Assembly: GCA_963800255.1 (NCBI GenBank)
Contig: CAWDAK010000003.1
Span: 6,418-70,417, forward strand
Origin: DATFVA01 sp963800255
Lineage (GTDB): Bacteria; Bacteroidota; Ignavibacteria; Ignavibacteriales; Ignavibacteriaceae
DNA: 64,000 bases
Direction: 5' to 3'
The notes beneath the pieces were generated by a model. That model had not been told where the DNA came from. It searched no databases and saw only the letters and a program-made list of their open reading frames with translations. Shown one piece after another: positions 7,920 to 16,936 of this stretch. Numbering within the stretch: position 1 is the first letter of the stretch; every line of letters starts with the position of its first letter. Both the position numbers and the translations under genes were made by a program.

Positions 7920-8905
7920 TAACGCCGGGGGTCTACGGATATTTCGGTGCTCTGCACCTAATCTATTAACGTTTTGCCGCGATGCGGCAAGGAAGCAGAG
8001 ATTGTTAACGTCGGGGGTCTACAGATATTTCGGTGCTCTGCACCGAAGAAAAACGCGATGATCTATTAACGTGCCGGTGCGATGCACCTGGGAGGGGATT
8101 GTTGTGGTGTTTCGATATCTATTAACGTTTCGGTGCTCTGCACCGAAGAAAAACGCGATGATCTATTAACGTGCCGGTGCGATGCACCGGGGAGGGGATT
8201 GTTGTGGTGTTCCGATATCTATTAACGTTTCGGTGCTCTGCACCGAAGAAAAACGCGATGATCTATTAACGTGCCGGTGCGATGCACCTGGGATGAGATT
8301 GTTGTGGTGTTCCGAGATCTATTAACATATCGGTGCTCTGCACCTAAGAAAAGAGGCGGAAATGCAGGGGATGTGTGTGTTTTTTCTCACGGAATGCCTT
8401 CTTTTCGTTTTCTATCTTTTGGCTGCGAATATGCCGGTGCTACGCACCTAAAATATGCCGGTGCGCTGCACCTAAAAGGCCAGGAAAATGTTTACGAATA
8501 CGTTAAAGCTACTAACATTCCGGTGCGATGCACCTAATGCCGCTATGCGGCAAAGAATGAAACGGTGAAGGTTGTATCGTTCGGCATGTCTACTAACGTG
8601 TCGGTGCTACGCACCTAAAATATTGGTGCGATGCACCAAAGAGCAATGCGGCAAAGCACCGAAAGCAAAGAATGAAACGTTGAAGGTTGTATCGTTCGGC
8701 ATGTCTACTAACGTGCCGGTGCTACGCACCTAAAATGGTGCGATGCACCAAGCAATGCGGCAAAGCACCGAAAGCAAAGAATGAAACGGTGAAGGTTGTA
8801 TCGTTCGGCATGTCTACTAACGTGTCGGTGCTACGCACCTAAAACATATGGTGCGATGCACCAGAAAATATCTATTAACGTGTTGCCGCTATGCGGCAAG
8901 GAATG
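7920..8905. repeat. Hairpin repeat array C
   Basis: About twenty hairpins fill this gap of roughly 1 kb; no gene is supported (an 88-codon frame at 8271-8537 is repeat-derived). From 8020 to 8340 the unit GTGTTCCGATATCTATTAACG / GGTGC-TCT-GCACC / GAAGAAAAACGCGATGATC / GGTGC-GAT-GCACC repeats with a period near 100. From 8556 to 8844 a different 65-base unit occurs three times (8556-8620, 8671-8735, 8780-8844) with AATGAAACGGTGAAGG and TCGTTCGGCATGTCTAC. Hairpins with a fully changed but still complementary stem, TGCCGC-NAT-GCGGCA, occur at about 7976, 8538 and 8889. Confidence 0.85.
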
Positions 8906-8974
8906 AATCAAAAATATTTTTTTTAATAGTGTAATCTGACCAGTTTGCCGGTGGAGGTAAACAGGGTGCCTATA

Positions 8975-11059
8975 ATGAATACTATAACCGGTACAGACTA
9001 TAAAACCCTCTTTGAGCTTAACCCGCTTCCTATTATTATTTATAGCCCGGAGAGTTATGAGATAATTGAGGTTAATGAGGCGGCGGTTGATCTCTACGGC
9101 TATTCGCGGCCTGAAATGCTTGGATTTAAATTACAGGACCTTTTCTTCGATGACTCCCTGAATGAAATTAATAATCCCGATCGTAATAACGGGCGCTCGC
9201 GGATTTATCACCGCAAAAAGGACGGCACGAAATTCCCTATTACTACAAAAACAAATACCATCACATTTAATAGTAAACCTGCACGCCTGGAAACTATTAT
9301 CCCGGCTCCCCCTGAGCCCGCGGTTGATTATCTCCGGCTGCTTTTTACGTCTATCATTGAATCTTCAGACGATGCGATTATAAGCAAGGATATGGACGGC
9401 GTTATACTCAGCTGGAATAAAGGGGCTGAGAAGATGTACGGGTATAAGGCTGAAGAGGTTATAGGTAAGAATATAGATATTATTGCTCCTCTTGATAAGA
9501 AGGATGAGATAAAGGATATAATGAGTACGCTGAAGAGGGGGGAGCGTTATGATCATTATGAAACGAGAAGAGAGACGAAGGACGGCAGAATTCTCTGGGT
9601 TTCTATAACTGTTTCTCCCCTTAGGAATCTTGCAGGGAAGATTATCGGTGCTTCTGCGATAGCACGGAATATTACTAAAGCGAAAGAATCGATGGCGCGG
9701 CTTCAGGAGAATGAGGTGATTTTCAAACACCTTATTGAAAACCTTACCGAGGTTTTTTATGTGAGTAATCCCGCTAAACCTGAAATCCTCTATATGAGTA
9801 ATGCTTATGAAGAGGTTTTCGGTGAGCCGGTTCAGAATATATATGAGAATCCTTTAGCCTACCTCAATCATATTATTGAGGAGGACCGCCTTAAGGCTAA
9901 AAGGGCAATAGCCAGGCAGAGGCAGGGGATCTCCACGGATTATACTTACAGGATAAAAAGACCTGACGGCAAGCTGAAATTTCTCCGTGAGCGCGCCTTC
10001 CCTGTTAAAGATGCTACGGGTACGGTTACAAGGGTGATAGGTATTGCGGATGATATCACCGAAAGGATTGAATCTGAGGATGAGCTGAGAAAAAATGAAT
10101 ACCGGTACAGGAGCATTTTTGAATCTACTGCTGTTTCGCTCTGGGAAACGGATGATTCTGAAGCAGGAAAAATGCTTGATGAACTGAAGGGCGCGGGTGT
10201 TGAGAATTTCAGAAAATATTTTGAAGATCATCCTGAATTTGTAACTGCCTGCTTCCGGAAGCTGCGCATGGTGGACGCAAATCCGCGGACCGTTGGAATG
10301 TTTAAAGCCCGCAGTAAACAGCATCTGCTTGAGAACCTTGACCAGATAATCACGCCGGATTTTATTGAAAAGTTTAATGAGCTGCTTCTTGTAAAGGCAA
10401 ACGGCGGTAAGCATTTTGAAACTGAGTATGAACTGAAGACGTTCAGCGGCGAGCCGATTCACGTTTATTCTATAACTAATTTTCCCGATGAGGATTCTCC
10501 CTACCGCTATACCATCGCGAGCCTGGTTGATATAACCGAGCGTAAAATAACCGAGCGTGCACTTTCAGAAAGCGAGCAGCGGTTCAGGATTATGGCAGAT
10601 ACTGCACCTGTGCTGATATGGACTACCGGAAACGACGGGCAGTTCTATTACTTCAATAAGCCCTGGCTCGATTTCAGGGGGCGGTCAATTGAGCAGGAGA
10701 TTGGCGAGGGGTGGATGCAGGGTATTCATCCTATTGATCTGCCGTCCTTCAAAAATGCTTTTAACCATGCTTTTGATAACAGAACCGAATTCAGGTTTGA
10801 ATTCCGTCTGCTGAGAAATGATTTGAAGGAAAGATGGCTTCTTACGCATGGCGTTCCACGGTTTTCAGTGGATGGTACTTTCCTTGGCTATATTGGTTCG
10901 GCGGTTGATATTACTGAAAGAAAAGCCGATGAGGTTGAACTTTCAAAGGCGCTTTTGAGCGAGCAGAATGCGCTTCGGCAGGCTGAGACGGTTCAGAAAA
11001 AACTTAAATACCTTGCGGAGGCAAGCTACATTCTTAATTCTTCCCTGGATTATAGCTGA
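8975..11059 (+). CDS. Multi-PAS sensor histidine kinase, N-terminal fragment (frame broken at 11057)
   Basis: This is the front of a kinase of about 1,341 residues that spans 8975-13001. Five PAS domains are visible: residues about 10-105 (FELNPLPIIIYSPESYEI), 110-235 (IIESSDDAIISKDMDGVILSW), 245-370, 375-530 and 540-670, most ending in D-I-T-E-R-K. A GAF domain then begins (YLAEASYILNSSLDYS). A TGA at 11057-11059 stops the frame; removing one T (11057) lets it run straight on as SETITSLAELLTPEVCDW, in the correct place in the GAF domain. There are no membrane segments, so it is a cytosolic sensor. I start at MNTITGTDYKTLFE; the frame is open from a TTG at 8945, but that sequence does not belong to the family. 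Confidence 0.8.
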   Translation: MNTITGTDYKTLFELNPLPIIIYSPESYEIIEVNEAAVDLYGYSRPEMLGFKLQDLFFDDSLNEINNPDRNNGRSRIYHRKKDGTKFPITTKTNTITFNSKPARLETIIPAPPEPAVDYLRLLFTSIIESSDDAIISKDMDGVILSWNKGAEKMYGYKAEEVIGKNIDIIAPLDKKDEIKDIMSTLKRGERYDHYETRRETKDGRILWVSITVSPLRNLAGKIIGASAIARNITKAKESMARLQENEVIFKHLIENLTEVFYVSNPAKPEILYMSNAYEEVFGEPVQNIYENPLAYLNHIIEEDRLKAKRAIARQRQGISTDYTYRIKRPDGKLKFLRERAFPVKDATGTVTRVIGIADDITERIESEDELRKNEYRYRSIFESTAVSLWETDDSEAGKMLDELKGAGVENFRKYFEDHPEFVTACFRKLRMVDANPRTVGMFKARSKQHLLENLDQIITPDFIEKFNELLLVKANGGKHFETEYELKTFSGEPIHVYSITNFPDEDSPYRYTIASLVDITERKITERALSESEQRFRIMADTAPVLIWTTGNDGQFYYFNKPWLDFRGRSIEQEIGEGWMQGIHPIDLPSFKNAFNHAFDNRTEFRFEFRLLRNDLKERWLLTHGVPRFSVDGTFLGYIGSAVDITERKADEVELSKALLSEQNALRQAETVQKKLKYLAEASYILNSSLDYS

Positions 11060-13001
11060 AACGATAACTTCGCTTGCGGAGCTGCTTACTCCGGAAGTGT
11101 GCGACTGGTTTGCGGTTGATCTGCTGAAAGGCGAAAGGATTGAAAGGCTGCTTGTTTATCATAAAGATCCTGAAAAGATAAGGTTTGCAGAGGATCTGCA
11201 GAAGAAGTATCCTCCAAGGACTGATGAACTGACAGGAGTGCCTAATGTTATCCGTTCAGGAAGATCTGAACTTTATTCAGAGCTGAGTGATGAGTTTCTG
11301 CGCAGGAGTATTAAGGATAAAGAACTTTATGTGATTTTTAAGAAACTCGGGATCAGATCGATTATGATTGTTCCGCTGGAGGTGAGGGGAAGGGTGCTGG
11401 GAGCGCTTACGCTGTGTACTGCGGAATCACGAAAAAATTATGATGAGGATGATCTGAGGTTTGGAGAAGATATTGCTCACCGTGCGGCTATAGCTATTGA
11501 TAATGCTTCACTCTTCAGACAGATCGGCGAGCTGAATAATAACCTGGAGAAAACAGTAGAGCTGCAGCAGCAGGAGATAAAATACAGGAAGAGGATTGAA
11601 CGTGACCTGAGGGAATCAGATGAACGGTTCAGGCTTATTACGGAAAACTCAAGTGATTTTATTTCACTCCTTGATGAAAATGACATCTTCCTTTTTGCTA
11701 ATCCATCCTTTACAAAAGAGCTTGGCTACAGCGCGGATGAACTTATTGGCAAGATTAGTCCCAACGATCTTGTATATGAGGAAGACCTCAGTCTCCTGGA
11801 GGCTTATATGCGGCAGCCTATAACCGAGCTGCGTTATAAAAAGAAGAACGGTGAATTCGTCTGGGTTGAGAGCAGCAGTCTTAAGGTTAATTATCATGGC
11901 AAGGTTGTTACGGTAAGGATATCACGTGATATTACCGAGAGAAAACGAATTGAGACGGAGCGGGTTAAGCTCTACAGTCAGCTTGAAATGCAGCGGATAA
12001 GGATAGATAATCTAATTGCTAATGTTCCGGGGGTTGTATGGGAGACATACGGCGAGCCGGGTACTCCCGAAATAAAAATTTCTTTTATAAGTAAATACGC
12101 CGAAAGACTGCTGGGATATCCGGTTGAGGAGTGGAGGAATAAAGAGAGTTTCTGGGCTAAAATACTTCACCCTGAGGATATTGAACGTGCAACTGAAAAT
12201 GCGAGGATGCAGTACAGGGAGAAAAAGGCGCTGACCGACCGGTTCAGGTGGATTGCAAAGGATGGCTCTATATTATGGATCGAATCCCAGTCGACCTGTA
12301 TATGCAATGCTAATGACGAAGTGATAGGACTCAGGGGTGTTAATATTGATATTACCGAACAGATAAAGTTTGAGCATGAACTCAGCGCATCACTGAAAGA
12401 GAAGGAGATACTGCTTAAGGAAATTCATCACAGGGTGAAGAATAATATGCAGGTTATTTCCAGTCTGCTCAGCCTGCAGTCGAAGACCATACCAGACAGG
12501 CATACGCAGGAGATATTTGATGAGAGCAGGAACAGGATAAGGTCAATGGCCCTGATACACGAAAAACTTTACCAATCAAAGAACCTCTTTAACATCGACT
12601 TCCACAGCTATGTAACGGACCTTCTGAACAACCTGATGATATCATACGAGCTGAAGGGGAAGAATATTAGTACGAAAGTTGACATAAAGGGTATCTCTTT
12701 CGATATTAACAGCGCTATCTCGCTGGGCCTGGTTATAAACGAACTGGCCTCCAACTCTTATAAGCATGCTTTTAAAGACCGGAACAGCGGGGAGATATTT
12801 GTTTCAATTAACCGTACTGACGGCAGCTATGAACTTGTAGTTAGAGACAACGGAACCGGTCTGCCGGAAACGAATTACAGGGATGGTGATTCCCTTGGAC
12901 TTCAGCTTGTTGAGACTATTATAGAGCAGCTTGATGGAACGCTGGAGATGCGCAATGAAAACGGCACCTTCGTGCGTATTACCTTCAACGTAGACGACTA
13001 G
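11058..13001 (+). CDS. Multi-PAS sensor histidine kinase, C-terminal fragment (HisKA_2/HATPase)
   Basis: This continues the preceding gene after the one-base shift at 11057. It holds the rest of the GAF domain (to about 11530; LGIRSIMIVPLEVRGRVLGA), a coiled coil, two PAS domains (FRLITENSSDFISLLDEND; LIANVPGVVWETYGE) and a HisKA_2-type dimerisation domain with the phospho-acceptor in KEIHHRVKNNMQVISSLL, followed by an HATPase_c domain (NELASNSYKHAFKD as N box, DNGTGLP as G1 box). HisKA_2 kinases usually pass phosphate to stand-alone regulators. No start codon with a ribosome-binding site is seen near the break, so the fragment is probably only made if the shift is suppressed or is a sequence error. 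Confidence 0.8.
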   Translation, partial: ETITSLAELLTPEVCDWFAVDLLKGERIERLLVYHKDPEKIRFAEDLQKKYPPRTDELTGVPNVIRSGRSELYSELSDEFLRRSIKDKELYVIFKKLGIRSIMIVPLEVRGRVLGALTLCTAESRKNYDEDDLRFGEDIAHRAAIAIDNASLFRQIGELNNNLEKTVELQQQEIKYRKRIERDLRESDERFRLITENSSDFISLLDENDIFLFANPSFTKELGYSADELIGKISPNDLVYEEDLSLLEAYMRQPITELRYKKKNGEFVWVESSSLKVNYHGKVVTVRISRDITERKRIETERVKLYSQLEMQRIRIDNLIANVPGVVWETYGEPGTPEIKISFISKYAERLLGYPVEEWRNKESFWAKILHPEDIERATENARMQYREKKALTDRFRWIAKDGSILWIESQSTCICNANDEVIGLRGVNIDITEQIKFEHELSASLKEKEILLKEIHHRVKNNMQVISSLLSLQSKTIPDRHTQEIFDESRNRIRSMALIHEKLYQSKNLFNIDFHSYVTDLLNNLMISYELKGKNISTKVDIKGISFDINSAISLGLVINELASNSYKHAFKDRNSGEIFVSINRTDGSYELVVRDNGTGLPETNYRDGDSLGLQLVETIIEQLDGTLEMRNENGTFVRITFNVDD

Positions 13002-13081
13002 GAGCCTGTCATCCGGATATAGTATTGGCTTTTAACCTTACCTTCTAATCCTTAACTTACCCCTAAAATCGTGGTTTACTT

Positions 13082-15610
13082 ATGAATAATGAGCATATTC
13101 AAAAGCTGATCGACGTCAATCCAAACCCTGTTATTATAGCTGAAAAGAATTCGGGACGCATCCTATACCGGAACGCGGCTTTCTGCCGGACTTCCATCAC
13201 GCGTGAGGATTCGCTTATAGAGTCAGTTGAAAGTCCGGAGAAAGAAAAACTTTCCCGATTTCTTAACGCTGCCGGGGGTTCAGCAGATTTTCGATTAAAG
13301 AACAAAAACGGCGGCACCTTACCCATCACACTCAATTCAAATAAATTCGACGAAGAAAATGTAATAGTATCCTTCAAGGATAATTCTTCCTCCTCACCGG
13401 ATGAGTACGGGACTGAATTAATAATTCACGAAGCTGCGGAAGAGCTTTATTCATATTCGACAAAGCTTGAAACAATAGTTAACAGCCTCCCCATGGTTCT
13501 GCTTGAACTTGACAGCAATGGGATATTTGTACTGCAGAAGGGGAAGGCTCTTGCCGATGCGGGTTTTGCGGAGGGACAGCTTCTCGGACAGGAATTCCGT
13601 GATACGCTAGGGGAGGTGAAGATAACCCTTCATAACGGCGAGGTTATCACCACAACGGATGCATTCAGCCGTGTAATGAAAGGTGAGGTTATTGCAGGAC
13701 ACACCTACATTGGCGGCAGGTTCTTTGATAATTATTTTGTGCCGGTAAGGAAGGAGGGAACAAACCACGGCGGATTATTGGGAGTTTGTCTTGATATTAC
13801 CGAAAGGGTGATCTTTGAAAAATCATACCGTAATACCGAACAGCGGTTCCGGTTGATAGCCGAAAATACAAGCGAGCTGATATCCATGATTTCAAAAGGA
13901 GAGTATATTTATATTAGTCCCGCTTACGAAAAACTCTTCGGTTATTCTCTTGATGAAATTCAAAACTTTGGTCCGAAGGCCCTAGTTCATCCGGAGGATC
14001 TGCCGCTTCTTGATAAGTGGCAAAGCAAAGGCATGGTTGAGTTCCGTGTTAGGATCAAAGCAGGTAAATATCTATGGATTGAAGGTGAAAGTTTCCTGAT
14101 TTCCGGCGAGCCGGAGATATCTGTTGGAATAGCACGCGACGTTACTAAACGGAAAGCTGCCGAGGATGCGCTGAAGTTAAGCGAGGAGAGGTACAGAATG
14201 CTCTTCGAGAGGAATCCGCTGCCTATGTTCGTGTACGATGAAGAGACTTTAATGTTCCTCGCAGTAAATGAATCAGCCGTGCAGCATTACGGCTACACAA
14301 AGGAAGAGTTTCTGAAAATGACGATTATGGATATCCGTCCTAATGTTGATGTACCCTTCCTGGTGGATATTATAAGGACGGGCGGGAACAGGATGAAGCG
14401 TTTCGGGATGTGGAGGCACATTCTTAAGAACGGGGTTATTATAAATGTGGAGGTTACTACCCACGCTATTACCTTTAACGGCAGGCCTGCAAGGATTGTA
14501 CTGGCTGATGATGTTACCGCGAAGGTGAAAGCTGCGGATGCATTGAGGGAGAGTGAAGAGAAGTACCGTATGATTGTGGAGAACGCGAATGAAGGCATAC
14601 TGGTGATAAATATAAAGGGGCAGACCACCTTCGTAAACCCTAAACTTGCTGAGATACTGGGATATAAAAGAGAGGAAATAGAAAATAAACCGGTGCTTGA
14701 TTTTCTTTTTGAGGAGGACCGCACAGCGGGAGAAAATTATATCAGGAAGAACGCGGAAGGTTCACGCGAGACTTTTCAATTCAGACTTAGATACAGGGAC
14801 GGATCTGAGAGAATTGTGATGGTGAATGCGGTGCCTGTTTTTGATGAACGTGATGCTTACGCAGGGGGACTTGCGCTGATTACTGATATTACCAGGCAGA
14901 GAGAGTCTGAAAGGGAGCGGGAGAAACTATTTAATCAAATTACTTCAGCACGCAACAGGCTGAAGATACTTTCAGCCAGGCTTATAAGTGTGCAGGAAAG
15001 CGAGAAACGGAGTATTTCAAGAGAGCTTCATGATGAGATAGGGCAGATGCTGACTGCGGTTAAAATAGATGTGCAGAGGATTAAAGACGGGGTTCCTTCC
15101 AGCGAGATACCGGAACTTGCGGATGACTGCATAAAGCTGGTTGAAAAGACTATTTCAGTTGTGAGGAATCTATCGCTTGAGCTGAGACCTGCAATAATAG
15201 ATGATCTCGGGCTTGCGGCTTCTCTAAGGTGGTACCTGGATAAGTTTCACCAGAGAACGGGCGTTGAGGTAAAAACTGAAATAGAAAAGATTTCACAGGA
15301 AATATCCCCGGAATCTGCAATTACCCTGTTCAGGATATGCCAGGAAGCACTTACTAACATTGCAAAACACTCTGAAGCTGATTATGTTAAGGTATGTTTA
15401 TATCAAAATAAAACTTCGGTTATATTGTCGATTGAGGATAACGGGAAAGGGTTTGATGCAAGGAAAGCTTTGATACAGGCTGCCCGGGGGAAAAGCCTGG
15501 GATTAATCAGTATGCAGGAGAGGGCTGAACTCCTGGGGGGAAAGTTCAGTATTAAATCAATGATTGGTTCGGGAACTGTTATAAAGGCAAGCTGCCGGGT
15601 TAAAAATTAA
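13082..15610 (+). CDS. Multi-PAS sensor histidine kinase, NarX type (HisKA_3)
   Basis: 842 residues with no membrane segment. Five PAS or PAS-like domains are visible at about 1-100, 130-245, 255-365, 370-490 and 495-615 (FRLIAENTSELISMISKGEY; NPLPMFVYDEETLMFLAVNE; MIVENANEGILVINIKGQTT). A HisKA_3 domain follows with the phospho-acceptor His in SISRELHDEIGQMLTAV, then HATPase_c with DNGKGFD and GKSLGLISMQERA. The NarL/LuxR-family regulator immediately downstream overlaps its stop codon by one base (TAATG), so the two are translationally coupled and form a cognate pair. The stimulus is unknown; PAS domains often sense redox state, oxygen or small ligands. Confidence 0.88.
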   Translation: MNNEHIQKLIDVNPNPVIIAEKNSGRILYRNAAFCRTSITREDSLIESVESPEKEKLSRFLNAAGGSADFRLKNKNGGTLPITLNSNKFDEENVIVSFKDNSSSSPDEYGTELIIHEAAEELYSYSTKLETIVNSLPMVLLELDSNGIFVLQKGKALADAGFAEGQLLGQEFRDTLGEVKITLHNGEVITTTDAFSRVMKGEVIAGHTYIGGRFFDNYFVPVRKEGTNHGGLLGVCLDITERVIFEKSYRNTEQRFRLIAENTSELISMISKGEYIYISPAYEKLFGYSLDEIQNFGPKALVHPEDLPLLDKWQSKGMVEFRVRIKAGKYLWIEGESFLISGEPEISVGIARDVTKRKAAEDALKLSEERYRMLFERNPLPMFVYDEETLMFLAVNESAVQHYGYTKEEFLKMTIMDIRPNVDVPFLVDIIRTGGNRMKRFGMWRHILKNGVIINVEVTTHAITFNGRPARIVLADDVTAKVKAADALRESEEKYRMIVENANEGILVINIKGQTTFVNPKLAEILGYKREEIENKPVLDFLFEEDRTAGENYIRKNAEGSRETFQFRLRYRDGSERIVMVNAVPVFDERDAYAGGLALITDITRQRESEREREKLFNQITSARNRLKILSARLISVQESEKRSISRELHDEIGQMLTAVKIDVQRIKDGVPSSEIPELADDCIKLVEKTISVVRNLSLELRPAIIDDLGLAASLRWYLDKFHQRTGVEVKTEIEKISQEISPESAITLFRICQEALTNIAKHSEADYVKVCLYQNKTSVILSIEDNGKGFDARKALIQAARGKSLGLISMQERAELLGGKFSIKSMIGSGTVIKASCRVKN

Positions 15611-16272
15611 TGAAGTCAACAAGGGTCATTTTAGCAGATGATCACAAACTTGTAAGAGCGGGAATAAAATCTTTACTTGAAGATTCAGAAGGGGTGGAAG
15701 TTATAGGCGAAGCCGGGGACGGGCGTGAAGCAGTAAGACTAACCGGAAAACTTAAACCCGATATGGTTTTTCTTGATATAGCGATGCCTGAGCTTAACGG
15801 ACTGCAGGCAGCGGAAATGATTAAGAAAGATTACCCCGAAGTAGATGTTGTTATACTCTCAATGTATCTTGACGAGGAATATGTTATACAGGCTTTAAAA
15901 GCGGGTGCTTCAGGATATCTGCTTAAGGATTCCGCACCAAATGAGCTCAGACTGGCGCTTGATACAATTAAACAGGGGAAGGTTTATATTAGTCCTGCTC
16001 TCCCGCGCGCAATGATTGAAGACTATAAAGAACGCCTGAGAACCGCATCCTCACCTGGTGAAGTTCCGGAAAAAAAAGAGGTTCTTACATCACGTCAGAA
16101 AGAAGTTCTGCAGCTCATTGCCGAGGGAAATTCCACCAGGGAAATTGCAGAAAAGCTCTTTATAAGCATTAAAACTGTTGAAACCCATCGCTCACAGTTA
16201 ATGAAAAAATTGGGGATAAGCGATATACCCGGATTAGTGAGATATGCTATGAAAAAAGGTCTGATAAGGTAA
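15610..16272 (+). CDS. NarL/LuxR-family response regulator
   Basis: 220 residues: a receiver domain at 1-120 (ADDHKLVRAG acidic pocket, phospho-acceptor Asp in MVFLDIAMPE, Lys in GYLLKDS) and a LuxR-type HTH at about 152-215 (LTSRQKEVLQLIAEGNSTRE, then SIKTVETHRSQLMKKLG). Phosphorylation by the upstream HisKA_3 kinase should promote dimerisation and DNA binding. The start overlaps the kinase stop by one base. Target genes are not evident in the window. Confidence 0.92.
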   Translation: MKSTRVILADDHKLVRAGIKSLLEDSEGVEVIGEAGDGREAVRLTGKLKPDMVFLDIAMPELNGLQAAEMIKKDYPEVDVVILSMYLDEEYVIQALKAGASGYLLKDSAPNELRLALDTIKQGKVYISPALPRAMIEDYKERLRTASSPGEVPEKKEVLTSRQKEVLQLIAEGNSTREIAEKLFISIKTVETHRSQLMKKLGISDIPGLVRYAMKKGLIR

Positions 16273-16366
16273 TAAAATCAGGGAAACCCTTATTGCCTCC
16301 CTTCCCCTAAGCCCTTAAGTTTGAAGTACTAAATAATTCAATCGAGGAGATTAAGGAGTCTTTCGC

Positions 16367-16747
16367 TTGCGGGTTTTACTGATTGATGATAACGAAAATT
16401 TTCTTAAATCTCTTGCAAGATACCTTGGAGCTTTCTCAGATATGGAAATAGCGGGAGAGGCAGCTTCAGGAGAAGCAGCTGTGGAATTAAGCAGCAGGTT
16501 GAAGCCCGATCTCGTTCTTATGGATATAAATATGCCGGGATTAAATGGTTTTGAAGCTTCCAGGATTATTAAATCACTGTACAATCCCCCGAAAATTCTG
16601 CTCTTATCATTTAATGATCTTCCCGAATACAGACTTGAAGCTGTTAGTTCTGGGGCAGACGGGTATATATCAAAGGTTGAAATAAATTCGGGGCTGCTCC
16701 GGCAGATACGCTCTACATTCTCTATAACTTCCGGGGCGGCCTCATAA
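16367..16747 (+). CDS. Single-domain response regulator (receiver only)
   Basis: 126 residues form a complete receiver fold (LLIDDNENF, phospho-acceptor Asp in LVLMDINMPG, Thr/Ser position in LLLSFND, Lys in GYISKVE) with no output domain. The start is a TTG nine bases after AAGGAG. Its sequence is close to the receiver of NarL-type regulators, so it may be a NarL relative that lost its HTH, or a phosphate sink or relay for the surrounding kinases. Confidence 0.82.
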   Translation: MRVLLIDDNENFLKSLARYLGAFSDMEIAGEAASGEAAVELSSRLKPDLVLMDINMPGLNGFEASRIIKSLYNPPKILLLSFNDLPEYRLEAVSSGADGYISKVEINSGLLRQIRSTFSITSGAAS

Positions 16748-16757
16748 AATAAATATT

Positions 16758-16866
16758 AAACGTCACCGCGTTCTTTAATGCTGCTGGGTCATCGAAAAAA
16801 AAGTGCCCTCTTCTTTTAGAAGATCCTGATCTTATGGACAAAGAGCCCTGGTGACGTTTTAATTTT
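16758..16866 (+). ncRNA. Candidate structured RNA or long-loop terminator
   Basis: AAACGTCACC (16758-16767) is perfectly complementary to GGTGACGTTT (16850-16859), 82 bases apart, and the right arm is followed by T-rich sequence (TAATTTT). The enclosed part has further small complementarities (CTCTT with AAGAG; AGATC-CT-GATCT). It lies between the receiver gene and the next kinase. It could be an elaborate terminator, a leader of the next gene or a small RNA. The pairing is seen; the function is inferred. Confidence 0.35.
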
Positions 16867-16936
16867 CCTGATATCCGATCTCAAACGAACTGTTAAACTA
16901 TAATTATTTTTACTACCAAGGGTAATCCAGGTTATA

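Noticed and set aside
8271..8537. 88-codon gene inside array C
   Set aside because: It is repeat-derived (VRCT and GAxHL motifs come from the hairpins).
3045..8905. CRISPR array
   Set aside because: The repeats are short, of several kinds, variable in spacing and orientation, and the intervening sequence is itself repeated rather than unique. No cas genes are present.
9365..10462. Minus-strand frames of 121 and 202 codons under the first kinase
   Set aside because: They are antisense shadows of the PAS domains, with no homology or start signals.
11050..11065. Programmed +1 frameshift like prfB
   Set aside because: UGA is present, but AGC to GCU is not a good slip and no Shine-Dalgarno-like stimulator lies a few bases upstream. 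Kept only as an open question.
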